Made by a program: the position numbers and the translations under genes. Positions 22,290 through 34,002 of a stretch of DNA of 64,000 bases are shown here, piece after piece. A model generated the notes under the pieces. It searched no databases and was not told the origin of the DNA. It saw only the letters and a program-made list of their open reading frames with translations. Each line of letters starts with the position of its first letter. The first letter of the stretch is position 1. The DNA lies in the NCBI GenBank assembly GCA_946811695.1, contig OX328124.1, forward strand, positions 84,615,293 through 84,679,292, given 5' to 3'. The stretch is from Gonocerus acuteangulatus (Eukaryota > Arthropoda > Insecta > Hemiptera > Coreidae).

Positions 22290-22995
22290 ATATATTACAA
22301 AGTAAACCCCCCTTTCCGATTGACCGATTGAGCTCATTTTTACAACACTTCTTTTTCATGAGTTACCCATGACGTATACCGCGTTTCGTTACAATACAGC
22401 AGAAATTACGACCAGCATGAGTATATCAGTAATTTGGGTCCGGAGTAAACCCCCCCCCCTCCTAATGAACCGATTTAGTTTATTTTTACAACACATATTT
22501 ACCTGTAGATTACCACTACGAATACCGAGTTTCGTCGAAATATACCAAAAATCACGGTTGGTAGTGGCGAATTTGTATTGTGGGTCTGGAGTAAACCCCC
22601 CCTCCTAATGAACCGATTTAGTTTATTTTTACAACACATATTTACCTGTAGATTACCACTATGAATACCGAGTTTCGTCGAAATATACCTAAAATCACGG
22701 CTGGTAGTGGCGAATTGGTATTGTCGGTCCGGAGTAAACCCCCCCCCCTCCTTATCAACCGATTTAGTTCATTTTTATATCTCACTTTTCTCTCTATATT
22801 GCCACTACGAATACCAAGTTTCGTTGAAATATAACAAATTTTACGGCTGAAATGGTCAAATTAGTGTTTTGAGTTCGGGGTAAACCCCCCCTTCCGGTGG
22901 ACCGATTTTGGTGGTTAACGAACTCGTTCAATCGTTTGCCAATTGAATGCTATATACCAAGTTTCGTGACGAAAAAACTAAAACTCTGGCCGCTA
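22290..22995 (+). repeat. Five ~145-bp direct repeats inside family A copy 2
   Basis: Each unit starts with GTAAACCCCCC, continues with a 'gaaccgatttagtttattt' phrase and a 'taccgagtttcgtcgaaat' phrase, and ends near 'tcacggctggtagtgg' or its variants. Copy 1 at 6190-6590 has about three units, so copy number varies. Confidence 0.85.
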
Positions 22996-23009
22996 TCGTG
23001 TTAACAGAC

Positions 23010-23026
23010 ACATATATATATATATA

Positions 23027-23076
<50 letters not shown>

Positions 23077-23083
23077 TATATAT
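23010..23083. repeat. (TA)n microsatellite core of family A copy 2
   Basis: TA alternation with single GC and GA interruptions. Confidence 0.95.
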
Positions 23084-23208
23084 AAATTTTAACGGGGGTC
23101 ATTTTCGGTGTCTACTAGGTAGGATCGATAAAGATTTGAAGAAATTTTTCAAAAATTCCGTCATGAGTCCAACCTCAATAGCTACTTTCCTTCGGAGGAA
23201 AGTGCTAA

Positions 23209-25705
23209 AAACACAAAATTAAGAATAAAAACATAAGAAATCTAATACTAATAAAAATATTGTCTCTTTTTTTGTTTTGGAACGTAAAAACGTTTTTTAA
23301 AAGGATTGTTTGATGTGCCCTTTTTATGTTTTTCTAAACGTTTATGTTCCGTAATAATTTTAAACTCGTGTGCTATTATCCGTCAACAGTTCATACATGT
23401 CATGTGTTACGTTCAAATCTCCTTGTTTTGTGCAGTCCATTAATAAGTTTATCACAAAACTGCATATTTCCAAGCTGTGGCAACGGTGGAATATTTTAAA
23501 AGGGCACAATTTTAGACCTGCAATTGCTTGGATTCATTGATCTTTACACAAACAGTATATCAATATGGGATAATTTTCCACCTAGAATTTGAAGAGTAAC
23601 TCATTGCCGTATTAGATTTCTTTCATCCCAAGAATAATATTTACATTATTATTATTTATAATAATATTTACATGGCCATTTACATTCGATTTGGTGCTTC
23701 TATAGTGTACGAAGTAGGAAGTATTATAGACTATTGATCAGCACATACGATTTTAAACTGGTAAACAAATTCTGGCTGGTTTGTTGAAGGAATGGTTTGA
23801 CCAATCCCGAGAAACCACAGGTTTTATACCTAGCTTTACAATAGCAGAGCCCCAGGGCAATTTTATTGTGGGCAATAAAGGAGGGTAGGAACTTAAGTCG
23901 GGGAAGATCATCAATAAAATTGAGTGTTAATAAAAAAGCAATTCTTTGAAAAGGTATAAGGCCAAGGGCGATAAAATAAAATGTTCAACTCTCTGGAATG
24001 CCCATTACTAACACAGATTTGATTCTTGGGTGATAAAGCTTTTTTCACATTTTTTTTTTTTTATTTTTTTTTTGGTCCTTTTTACTTTTTTTTAGGTAGA
24101 AGGTGGTAAAAGCTCCTGGTGGGAAGGTTGTTTACACATCACAACAAAGAAACAATTCTTCACTCTTTTATTATACAATATAATTAATTGTTATTCAGAC
24201 CCCGCGGTAACCAAAGATATGAAGTAGTTAGGCCCACTTAAGGACAGATGACCACAAAAAAAAACATTTGAATTACATTTTTTTTTTTTTTGTTGCTAAA
24301 ACAATAGTCCTGAGAAAACAATGGGCTTTGCCCTTTATCATGGGTTATATTTAAATAATTGACCATTATATTATAACTTACAATACAAAGACTATCATTG
24401 CAAATATTATATACCCAAACCAAGAAATAATAGGAGTACCACGCTGCTCTAAAGGAGGTGTTAATATAAAATCAAATAGAGAACATTAAAGCAAGAGTAA
24501 TAGAGTAAAAAAAATTAGTCTGCTGAACCCTTAAAAATTAATGAAATTTATGAAATTCAAGTTTTACATATAAACTTTCGCATCTGGTTTGTAGGTATAT
24601 AGTTTTACTTTATAACATAATAAAGCGAAATTCGTTACACTAAAAAAATCATTTTAATTTTGATTTCAAGTAAACCTGTGCTCATGCTGTGCTGATTTTG
24701 ATCGTTAAAATTATTTTCCTTTATTCACTAATCTAAATTATATTTACATTATATATTTCTGAAGGTTGTGCTGCCTGTTCGGGATGAATGAATGGAAATT
24801 TGTAGTCCTTCAGAAAGTCTTTCTTAATATTCATGTTCTGGCTAAGTAGCATTAGTCAGATCAGTGTTGAAACAAAAGCAAGGCATGGATGAACAGTGTT
24901 CCTGAATTTAGTTCTGTTATCTAAATAAATTATAGAACATTATCAACATGGCATAGTTGTCATTTAGCATATTAAAACTTGGGTACGGGGGTGTTTGTTT
25001 TTACTGAATCCATAAAGAAACTTCTGATTTCTTCTATGAACTCATTCCATAATAAATCGTAATGAACTTTTATACATTTGTTGATAAATACGTCCCATTT
25101 AAGAGAACGACATATTATGTAGATAGTTCCATCTTGATCAGTATTCTCTGCGCATGTCTGCTCCACTAATATCATAAATATGGATCAGTTAAATACCTTA
25201 GGGTTGCACACACTCCCTTTCTCGAAGGCGGTAATTGTTACTTAAATAATTAGGGTGTAGTAAATACTTTCACTACGTCTTCATATGAGGTTTATTATTA
25301 ATTCATCATGCGGACCAAATAGATTAAAAAAGCTTGCGCATAGAATCATCGGCCACTTTTTTATGCTGAGCAGCGCGACCGCCTTAGAGTTTTGTGATTG
25401 CTTGTGAAAATGGAGCAACTGTTTTATTGCTTCCATGAAAACAAGAATGCTTAAGAATGCTAAGATTTAGAAATGCAATAATACGTTTTACTGGTTGGAA
25501 ATATCCCATTAAGCTAAGACGCCCCACCCCAATAATAATGATATGCATGAAGCAACTGAAATCCATGGGGAAGTTCTTATTCTTCCTGGATGTCTAAATA
25601 GATCATATAATTCCAGAGGGAAATCTGTATTTTTAACAATTTATTATAATTACGTAATTATTGTCGAGGTTTATCCTTTATGTAATTTATTTTCTATTCT
25701 ACTGA
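23209..25705. other. No gene recognised
   Basis: AT-rich, with T-runs at 24048-24092 and short frames (for example minus 24972-25175) that carry no motif I can name. Confidence 0.5.
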
Positions 25706-25970
25706 CATATCGCACTGGTATTTCTAAAGTGACACAACTGAAAACTCGGTTTTATTCACACCTTCATAGTAATGAATATGAAAGACATGGTAAATATATC
25801 TTTATCAACCATGAAAACTGTATGTATCTAGCATCAGTGCTTGTACAAGAGAGGGTACTTATGTCACCCTTCCTGTCTTAATCCTAAGTCCTCTACATAG
25901 GTAAAAGTGACACATTTTCAGTTGAGTTTTATTTTGAGTTTTATCACATTAGAAATACTAATGCGATATG
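25706..25970. mobile_element. MITE family C, copy 1
   Basis: Terminal inverted repeat CATATCGCACTGGTATTTCT with its partner ending GAAATACTAATGCGATATG. Related copies are at 40777-41007, 43925-44035 (left part) and 44940-45082 (right part). The interior has no real gene, although one frame crosses it. The target duplication is unclear. Confidence 0.75.
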
Positions 25971-26117
25971 CAAATTCAAAAATTTGTCCTCATTACTTCT
26001 GAAGTGCTATATGTCTCAAGAGACGGTCTTTCGCTTTAAATTCTTTATTTATCTATATTGATTCAAGTTACATGTATACTGATTGGTATAGAAAATTTTA
26101 CATCTTTTGACTGTTAT
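25971..26117. other. No feature
   Basis: Short spacer without recognised features. Confidence 0.5.
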
Positions 26118-26927
26118 CTCACTGACCTATCATTGCCCAGCCCAAACCAATAAAAAGAAAATTTTGAAATTTTGCATAGATACTCACTTTAGGATGTAAA
26201 CACTCGCTAAGAAAAGCTTTTTTGATATTCAAGTTTTTAATTATTTTTAGAGGGGTTTGAATTTTTAGTTGGTTATAAAGAGAGCATGCACGCCTAGGCA
26301 GCATGCGTACCTGGGACGATAACAGGTCAGCTGTAACCGTACTGTATCTATTTCATATAATTATTTTTCTTTGCGGTTCATTTCAACTATGATGGCAGAC
26401 CTTGAATTCCTCGAAATAAACTGTTTTTTTGTCCCTCATAGGACCTCGTGATGGTCTATCCGAGGTAATAATATCCGGAACCTTTGCACAGCCTCTTCGC
26501 CCATCAGCATCCTCAGACAGAACAGTTCTATGTAATCTATATATGGGTGTTTCCAAATAACATCTTGGAAACATTAATTTTTAAGTCCATTTATTATCGG
26601 CAACGAATTTCTGTACTGGTTAAACTCCTGTTACTGTTAACCTATCGATAACGGGTTATCTCTAGGTTATTTGTTTGTTGACACTGGTCCGGAGCTCCCC
26701 AGGGTACTTTGATTACTTATCAATTGACAAATAACGTATAGTTCTATAGCAAGAATTGATCATTGCCCTCCAAAAGAGGAAGCTTATCTAATAAGGCATA
26801 GTATGACGGCAACCGTGATATAATAAACTGTACAAAATTGTGTTGTACCGTTAATTTTGATGATACATTATTAAACGCAACAAAATAACTACTTATCTGC
26901 CGTGAGGAAGCACGGGTATTCATTTAA
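26118..26927 (+). mobile_element. Degenerate Helitron, copy 1
   Basis: Shares with 53008-54692 a long ordered series of phrases ('ctcactgacctatcat-gccca', 'gataacagg', 'aactatgatggcagacct', 'atccgaggtaataatatc', 'aactacttatc-gccgtg'). The 3' hairpin CCGTG-AGGAAG-CACGG (26900-26915) is present, but the terminal CTAG has become TTAA with the same 8-nt spacing. No Rep/helicase sequence. Confidence 0.65.
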
Positions 26928-27259
26928 TATTATATATAATAATATTTTGATGAATGGACTATCGCTGTCTCGACCGAAGAAAATGTTTGTGAAAAAATAG
27001 AGTTTCAATTTTCAAAATGAAAACGAAAATGATCTAAAAATCGTGAAGGTGGAGGTAATTCGTTATGATTTTAGATGAGTGAAAATAAGATTAGAAAAGT
27101 AATTATAAAATAAACAAAATAATTAAAGATTTTTATCAAGCAAGGTAAATAACAGACCTTGTTTTAAGCTATAAAAACTTAACAACATTACAGAGATATA
27201 ACTAAAGATGGCGGAAAACCTTGTGGCATATAGTTCAATCTGGAGCCTAGCCGTGTATT
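26928..27259. other. No gene recognised
   Basis: AT-rich; nothing seen. Confidence 0.5.
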
Positions 27260-27430
27260 AGTTGGCTGTACAATTAATGAGTGATCGTTTGGATCGGTGG
27301 GCTTAGGTCATGCCTGTGACTTTCATCAGAGGCTGTTCGTTAAACTCCGTTTAGAGCGATCCTATCAGCTGGTAGTCACGGCTTCGAGCCACCACACGAC
27401 TTCTCAGCAACCACTAGACCAGTAATTAAG
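27260..27430 (-). mobile_element. tRNA-derived SINE head and body
   Basis: Minus strand: A box TGGTCTAGTGG (27411-27421) and near-consensus B box GGCTCGAAGCC (27380-27390), then a body of about 100 nt. I see no clear poly(A) tail or target duplication, so the boundaries are approximate. It differs from the SINEs at 10463 and 41161. Confidence 0.55.
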
Positions 27431-27639
27431 AAGAGACAACCACCCAGGATTTCTACCAATGGAATCCGGCCGGACACCTCTAGGAGAATTCGATTCATCG
27501 TTTAATTTTATGAATAAAGTATTTTATAACTCAATGAATCTCAGGAATCGTCACATTAATTCTTCGTTGAGAGTCCACTAAGTCTTGCCTAAATCAAATT
27601 CTGTATTTTACTGATAAGATGACAGGAGATGGGAAAATT

Positions 27640-27859
27640 CAGGGGGGGCTGAGACCATTTCCGGGGTAAGGAATACTAACAATTTAAAACTTGGAAGAGT
27701 GTTAGCCAACTGAAACGCAATTACTCCCAAAATAATATATTTTCTATGAACTAAGTGATCTTATTTAATTCATTTTTAAACTTTTTTGACACATTTTTAC
27801 CAATCAAATAGAAATTTCGGGGGGGGGGGAATTGCAGCCCCCCTCTTATATACGCCATG
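27640..27859 (-). mobile_element. hAT-type MITE, inverted and end-degenerate copy
   Basis: Reverse complement of the 7413-7663 family: 'gggggggctgagaccatttcc' at the left, 'ataatatattttctatgaac', a G9 run, then GCAGCCCCCC and TATATACGCCATG. The outermost left repeat is missing. Confidence 0.75.
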
Positions 27860-29674
27860 GTTTTTAAATTAATTACATTATCTCAGTATTCCTTGAGTCA
27901 GTCCATTTTAAATGGTCCAAAATAAAATAATCTAGTTGCTTGACCATTTTAGAAAAAATTGATATTTTTACCATCAATTACATATGAAATCACTAGTTCA
28001 AAACAATTTTAATTTTTTTTTTTTTTTCTTCAGTCAACCATTTGAAAGTGGCGCTCATCTTCGTTTCGCCGCCTATGCTGATTTTTGAGTTTTTGAGTAC
28101 TGGTAAGTCATAAATTAATAATTCAAACGCCATTTTTTTCCTTGCAGTCTGCTCCACCTTTTATTTTCTCTTTACTATATGAGTATTTTAAAGACCGATA
28201 CCTGAAAATTGCAATTAAAAACAACTCTTTTAATTTCTCAAAAGGCCGCTTTTGAGGGTAATTTTTTAGCATAAGGGGATGTATAGAAAAGGTTTTTTTT
28301 TTGGGGCATGATAAGAAACCTAACTATGTAGCTTGTACTTAAAGTACTCTTAACCCTGATATTTGTTCCCTTATTTTTATACAAATTTTTAAACTTCACA
28401 TTTTTACAATTTTTGATAACTTTAGGCTCTGGTGGGGGACTTGATAAACATTTTTTTTTTTATATGTAATACTTAGTTGTAAAACAAAACTGCTGTAATT
28501 TCAATTTGTATATTTGAATACTTTCGTAGCTATGAAATTTTGAAAATGGTCCTTTAGGCGGCTATTTATCAACGCGTAAACTCGAATAATTCATTATAAT
28601 TTCATTATTTGTGAACTACTTAGTTTTAAGTTGTTTTAAAACTTGTTTATCTATGTTCAGTGCAACAAAAAATATTGTAGCTCTAATAATAATTAGAATC
28701 TAGGCTTACTCATATTGCATTTTTATTATTTTATTTATTGAAAAAAATACTTAATTGTAAAGACAAACAAAAATGCAGAGTGTGATAAAGAAGATTCTTA
28801 AGCACTGATTTCATATGTAACTGATTGTAAAAATATGATTTTTTTCTGAAATGGTCAAACAACCAGCTTTGGGCCACTTGAAATGGACTGACCCTCTTGT
28901 ATAATTATGTATTTTTAATTATGGCTTCTCAGAGTGTAAGTGGTCTGTGCTGTTTTAAAATAAATAGTGTTATAAATAAATATTTAAGTCATATATTTTT
29001 ATCAATATTCTCAATGTGCTGTTTACATATCAGGGACTCTTAGCTCTCGCTATAAGAGCATGTTTTTTACCTTGTTTCCTTGTGACATGCATCTAAAGTA
29101 ATCTCAGCTTCAAGATGTCCGGTGCCAACTATAATGTAAAATATAAATATTCTAGGGGGAGAGAAGGGTTTTTTAGAATTCCCCTTAGCTTCCTCCGGGA
29201 TTGTATCTGTGCTGGCGCCGTTTAATGACTGCATTATATATGGAGTTATCGGTCAGTATACAACCTAAATGTGGATTGAGATGGAGAGAAAAGGCGCACG
29301 TCTTGAGCATATCCTGCTACGGCACCACTTGGCATTTCATATTCATGCAATCATTTATCTATGCAGAGTCCATTCCTAGTACGTGATGGCTACTCTTCCG
29401 CTTTATTCTATGCTCTTCGCTCTTCTCTTCCTTGCCGGCACAATGCAGATCTTTCATTAACATTTCTTCAAAAGCTTTCTTTCTCCCTAAGTCTTAGCAC
29501 CACCTCTACAGCTCCACCAGGCTATTAGTTTTCATCATCATCATGAATGAATATTCTCCTGATCTCTGATCCCTTCATACTGCTTGCCTCTGATTCAGTG
29601 ATGGTCAATGGTGTAGAATTTCCCTGATGTAGTTGGGCCAGTGTACGTGAAGATGTGTAAGATGTATGTGTATA
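27860..29674. other. No gene recognised
   Basis: AT-rich with a T-run at 28014-28028. Around 29147-29520 composition is more balanced, but frames are short and unrecognised. Confidence 0.5.
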
Positions 29675-30482
29675 CAGGCTGTCCCCAAAATAAACAGCGA
29701 AACATCGGGAATCGAAATAGGATGAAAACAGAAAGAAAAAAAGTCCTTTGGCATTTTTCTCGTTTGTGCTTCGTTTCCGAGAAAAACGCAAAAAACTAAA
29801 ACACAATCGTGAATAGGAATTCTTTCTTAATGCCGATATAAGAATCCTTAAAATTATATCATTTATATTCCACCCACCTCCGCCCAAAACAAAACAACAA
29901 AAAATTTTGGTCGAAAAAATTAAAGTAAGTCATGAAAAGTCTACAGGGAACCCATTCGCTCAAGGAAGCACAAATTCCGTCTTGCAAGGGGCCAAACCTC
30001 TGAACAGTTTTTGAATTGATTGTCAAAAATTATTGGAAGAATAAATTATTATTATTTTAAATATGTATGCGTCCAGTGTTAAATGTTAAAATGTTTTAAG
30101 AATTGAAACTTTAATTTTATTTATAATTGAAAGTTTGTTTTTTTCTTTTGTGTTACCACTTTCCTCCGAAGAAACGTAGCTATGTTAAATTATGTTTAAC
30201 TTGCAGCTTTACATGACGTCATTTAATTTTTTTCGACCAAGAAGATTTTCTGTTGTTTTGTTTTGGGCGGAGGTGGGTGGTAGAGGGGGTGGAAGATAAA
30301 TCATATACTTTTGATGATTCTTATATTGGTATTATATAAGTATAACTATTCAATTTAATTTTTTTTTTTTGCGTTTTTATCGGAAACGAAGCAAAAACGA
30401 TAAAAATGCCAAATGACTTCTTTTTTTTCCTGCATCCTGCATCGATTTCTGAAGTTTTGCCGTTTATTATGGGGACATCCTT
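29675..30482. mobile_element. Mariner-type fold-back element (0.81 kb)
   Basis: Left end CAGGCTGTCCCC and right end GGGGACATCCTT, flanked by TA. The arms match over long tracts: 'TTTGGCATTTTTCTCGTTT' against 'AAACGATAAAAATGCCAAA', and 'CCACCCACCTCCGCCC' against 'GGGCGGAGGTGGGTGG'. Same terminal type as 19971-20391. An apparent minus frame at 29525-29887 is a by-product of the arm. A (TA)n tract starts 13 bp beyond the right end. Confidence 0.75.
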
Positions 30483-30494
30483 TATAAATATCTT

Positions 30495-30514
30495 GTATAT
30501 ATACATATATATTT

Positions 30515-30596
<82 letters not shown>
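30495..30596. repeat. (TA)n microsatellite
   Basis: TA alternation interrupted by TTTTA and TTTA. Confidence 0.96.
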
Positions 30597-30597
<1 letters not shown>

Positions 30598-31356
30598 ATC
30601 ATTAACAAATCCTGGAACTAAATCTATTAGAATATTTTTCCCAGAGTCTTCGATTTTTTTTTTTTAATTAAATCAACAAACAGCAAATACCTAAACTTCC
30701 TTTCGCAAAAACTAAGTGGCTATTAAGAATAGTTTTGTCTATGTTATATTGCAGAGGTGTTTGTTTGGGTTATGTTAGAGTAAACATTACGATTGCCTAA
30801 CCCAGTTCGGCAGCATGCACGGGGGTTCTTCTGCCTTTTCTATTCCTCATGGTCATTACGGGGATTTTGATAAGAGTTACTGATATACGGCCAGCATCGG
30901 ATTACCCCCGTTTCTGGCCAACTATTAACACCATTCTTTTCCTATAATTTAATGAATTATCACAGCAAATGGTGTCGATAATTAAATCCGTCTTTAGTTA
31001 TTCCTTATTCAAATGAGAAGAAACACGATTTAATTTCACAATTATCTTGATCAAAATCAGGATTAATAGTGCAATTAGAAGGAAAGTGAATGATCTCCCG
31101 TACACACCAGGGCAGGGATGTTATGAGGGTTTGCCTATATACGTCTCTAAGGAATTTTTTCTGGGCACGTAGCCGCGTTGGGCAGAATTTGATAGCTTTT
31201 TATAGAACAATTTAATTACTTAGCGATGAGAGGTTTTTTTTGTCAGTACTTCATCGTCAGTCCAATTCAATCTGTCCGCATAAATAAGAGGCTTTCAGTC
31301 TTGCTTTAACCATGTTTGATTTGAAAACAATTTTCTAATCTTTTCAATGTCATTTA

Positions 31357-31358
<2 letters not shown>
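30597..31358. other. No gene recognised
   Basis: Nothing identifiable on either strand. Confidence 0.5.

Positions 31359-31420
<62 letters not shown>
31359..31420. repeat. Perfect palindromic microsatellite
   Basis: TATGTGTGTA, then (TA)n, then TACACACATA; the interruptions at both ends are mirror images. Confidence 0.9.
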
Positions 31421-31421
<1 letters not shown>

Positions 31422-31984
31422 TAACTATAATTTCATTTAATTACTGACTCACAAATATTCACCTCTAAATAGAGAAATATTTTTACTATACAAAAAAGGT
31501 GCTCTTTTCCAAACAAATAGTTTCACGAGTTCGGTCTCCTTTTTCCCCACTTTGGAGTTCTTTTCTTCTGCTGAGCCTCAGCAAAGACACGGACTCCTCC
31601 GCGTAGGACGTTCATTTACTGTAGACTATTGTGGGCTGATGAAGTAGGCGCCGGTTCCGGTTGTACAATGACTTCTTGTCTAATTGGCGAGCCTAGACTA
31701 TCGTATGTCAGTAAGGCACCTGGATGGACTTTCTTATAGCCCAAGCAGGAGTCCGAGTACGCCAGCAGAGGAATTATACTTCTTCGCTAGGAGGAACCTG
31801 CAAAGCACAATTTTCAGGCTTAAATCTTTAATTTTTTTTTTTTTTTTAAATTAAGTCACTACAGGAGTCAGTTGAGCTTTAAGGCTTCTGAAAGCAGCAC
31901 AGATAACTGTCTGGAATGTCAAAGCGTCATATATATGCGTAAAACGTATGCGGCGTTTAATTTATTGGCGATAAAGTTTCGTTT
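31421..31984. other. No gene recognised
   Basis: GC-richer at 31530-31800 but without a domain or repeat match. T-run at 31831-31847. Confidence 0.45.
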
Positions 31985-32166
31985 CATTTTATTTGACTGA
32001 TAATGCACTGACGATGGAACAGATATTCCGAAAGCGTTTGTTGCTAAAATAAATTAATACGGTTGAAGGAAGTCCTCTCTTCCTTCAACCGTATTAATTT
32101 ATTTTAGCCACAAACGCTTTCGGAATATCTGTTCCATCGTCAGTGCATTATCAGTCAAATAAAATG
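31985..32166. mobile_element. Penelope-like palindrome, 88-bp arms
   Basis: Arms 31985-32072 and 32079-32166 are reverse complements with one mismatch and a 6-nt loop. Each arm carries a hammerhead-like core CTGACGA...GAAAGCG. No coding sequence and no evident target duplication. Confidence 0.7.
32002..32046 (+). ncRNA. Hammerhead ribozyme-like motif
   Basis: CTGACGA (32008-32014), stem II GGAA / TTCC (32016-32019 / 32026-32029) and GAAA (32030-32033), followed by GCGTTTG. Helix I pairing is only about 3 bp, and an extra G after GAAA departs from the consensus, so activity is doubtful. Mirror copy on the minus strand in the second arm. Confidence 0.45.
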
Positions 32167-32710
32167 TTTTGTTTTTCATTAACTATACTATTTTGAGTAT
32201 ACATAAAAGACATGTAGATTCCTGAGGGATTTGTAGATAAAGAATTATCGACATTACTATAATCCATCACGCTTAGCTGACGTTCTAATATAATCTAATA
32301 TTCATGAAAAACGTCTGGTCTGATTGAAATGTGTGACAATTGTGTGACTTTGAGCCCGGCTCGGTTCTCAAGGTGGATTACCGGGCTGAACCTTTGCCGG
32401 TACTTCCATGGGTGTTGTCTGCCTGGTTCTTGATAGACAACCGCTATTAATCATGATCGGAGATGCATGATAGGGGAAAGGTGCCTTACCTGCCGTGCTA
32501 CAAGCACTCTACTCGAACGGATTTCGTCTTCATTTCTGGCAGCTTCATGTCCCTCTAAATGTATTGGTTTGTACCGATGGGGTAATTTACATACATATAA
32601 GGCTCTTAGGTGGACTTAATTCAAGACTATGTTGTTTGAGTTACTATCTTAGGCGAACAAAAGTATTTAGAGACTGCGAATCCATTAAAACAATATTATG
32701 CATATTTATA
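32167..32710. other. No gene recognised
   Basis: A plus frame at 32495-32770 runs into the next element and has no domain. Confidence 0.5.
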
Positions 32711-33862
32711 CAGGGTGTATCGAAAATTAATGACAATCCTTCAGGAGGTGAGAATAGACAAAAAATGTAGTTAACACTACCAACCACACATTTCTATCTG
32801 ACTCATGCCGTTCTAAAGGTTCTTTAGAAAATCCGTGTTTCTTGTAGTACAAATTCAATGTTCTCTGCTTACACAACTTTTTTTCAATAATTCATTACAT
32901 TTTTGAAATTAGCATTAAATTTTCATTAAGAGTAGTGCACATTCAATTTTCACAATTATCTCATTCCGACCGTAATATTGGGCAGCCCATTTTATTTGTT
33001 TCTAATAAAGTTTCTCTCTCTCTCTCAAAAGTAGAAATCAAAAGAATCTTCTGATTAGCGGCTTCTTTTCAAAAATCTACACTCCTCTAAAATAAATTCT
33101 GCAGACTGCCGAATCTTACAAAAATCGTAGAATGTAATCAGCTTTCCAACTATATACTCAAAACTGAGACTATTCCTCAATTTTATAGTGTAATTGGAAT
33201 TCCAGAGTTAAAAAACATCAAATAAATAAAGGTACCTAATATTATGTTTATTTTCGTGATATCATCAGAAATAAATCAAAATTATTCATATTCAAATTAA
33301 TATTTAATGATTATAGTAAGTCTTACATAAAAGTAGAATAAAAAAATACATAAAAAAACGCACTGACGACAGCTGGTCACAGGGATGATGTAGTCCTTGC
33401 AATCTCATCATGGTTAGCTCTCATTGCTACAAATGATTCGCGGATCCTTGCTATCATATGGTTTATGTCTTAAATTGATTCTTTGTACACTTGCGACTTA
33501 ACCCAACACCAAGCCGCCAGGCAAAGTCAGATCGGGGGTTTCGGCCGGCCAGTGCACAGGTTCAAATTTCCACTTTTGGAATTACGGTCAGAATGAGATA
33601 ATTGTGAACATTGAATGTACATCACTCTTAAAGCAAATTTAATGCTGATTTTAAAAATGTAATGAATTGTTGAAAAAAAAATGTGTATAAGCAGAGAAAA
33701 TTGGAGTTGTACTACAAAAAACATGGTTTTCTCTAAAGAACCTTTAGAACGGCATATGTCTGGAACGGAGTGAGATAGAAATGTGTGGTTTGTGGTGTTG
33801 AACTACATTTCTTCTTTAGTTTCATTCCCTGAAGGACTGTCATTAACTTGTGATACAACCTG
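32711..33862. mobile_element. Mariner-type element relic with long inverted arms (1.15 kb)
   Basis: Ends CAGGGTGTATC (32711) and GATACAACCTG (to 33862), both flanked by TA. The arms pair over about 280 bp, for example 'CCACACATTTCTATCT' against 'AGATAGAAATGTGTGG' and 'CATTACATTTTTGAAAT' against 'ATTTTTAAAATGTAATG'. The middle contains a minus-strand transposase remnant (33320-33556). The long inverted ends resemble those of 19971 and 29675. Confidence 0.78.
33320..33556 (-). pseudogene. Transposase C-terminal relic (mariner/IS630-like)
   Basis: On the minus strand the segment reads HWPAETPDLTLPGGLVLG, then after frame changes VKSQVYKES and NHMIARIRESFVAM. This follows the order seen at the C-terminus of arthropod mariner/IS630-like transposases, where 'W.aRSPDLTPxDFxLWG' carries the third catalytic acidic residue, then '-K..VY' and 'DL..RI.....I'. 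Here 'PDLTLPGG' has lost that catalytic residue and frameshifts separate the blocks, so the protein is dead. It lies between TA-flanked inverted ends, which supports the identification. The N-terminal and first catalytic parts are not detectable. Confidence 0.55.
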
Positions 33863-33939
33863 TACATTTAGTGATTTCGGGTTTTTTCCATGTCTATGAG
33901 CGCAGAACTATCTATTACTTTTCGAAACATTGAGGGCCT

Positions 33940-34002
33940 CTGTTTACGGAGCAGCTCTGATGAGCGTTTTAATTTTATGCCGAAAAGTCGGTAAATTAAA
34001 AT
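33940..34002 (+). ncRNA. Degenerate hammerhead-like motif
   Basis: CTGATGA (33957-33963), stem II GCGT / ATGC (33964-33967 / 33977-33980, one G-U pair) and GAAA (33982-33985), then AGTC. The outer helix is TTTAC (33943-33947) with GTAAA (33991-33995). The usual palindromic CG before TC is AG here. No palindrome is associated with this copy. Confidence 0.45.

Larger units (their letters stand above)
21955..23208 (+). mobile_element. Helitron-like element, family A, copy 2 (nearly complete)
   Basis: The 5' end (CCGTCACGCAGGAGCTGC), subterminal repeats AGCACTTTCCTC (21982-21993) and GAGGAAAGTGCT (23195-23206), and 3' hairpin ACTTTCCTTCGGAGGAAAGT (23184-23203) before GCTAA are all intact and identical to copy 1. 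It is longer because it has five internal ~145-bp units instead of about three. (TA)n sits at 23010-23083, just before the conserved AAATTTTAACGGGGGTCATT. Confidence 0.85.

Noticed and set aside
25543..25881. 112-codon plus frame
   Set aside because: The second half is MITE family C DNA and the first half has no recognisable motif; not supported as a gene.
27300..27345. Minus-strand CTGATGA with a 4-bp stem in the SINE body
   Set aside because: GAAA is replaced by TAAG and no helix I or III is visible; treated as chance within the SINE.
29525..29887. 120-codon minus frame
   Set aside because: It runs across the left arm of the mariner-type fold-back element and out of it; no domain and biased composition.
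31637..31660. CTGATGA hammerhead start
   Set aside because: No stem II hairpin and no GAAA follows. The CTGATGA at ~1798 fails for the same reason.
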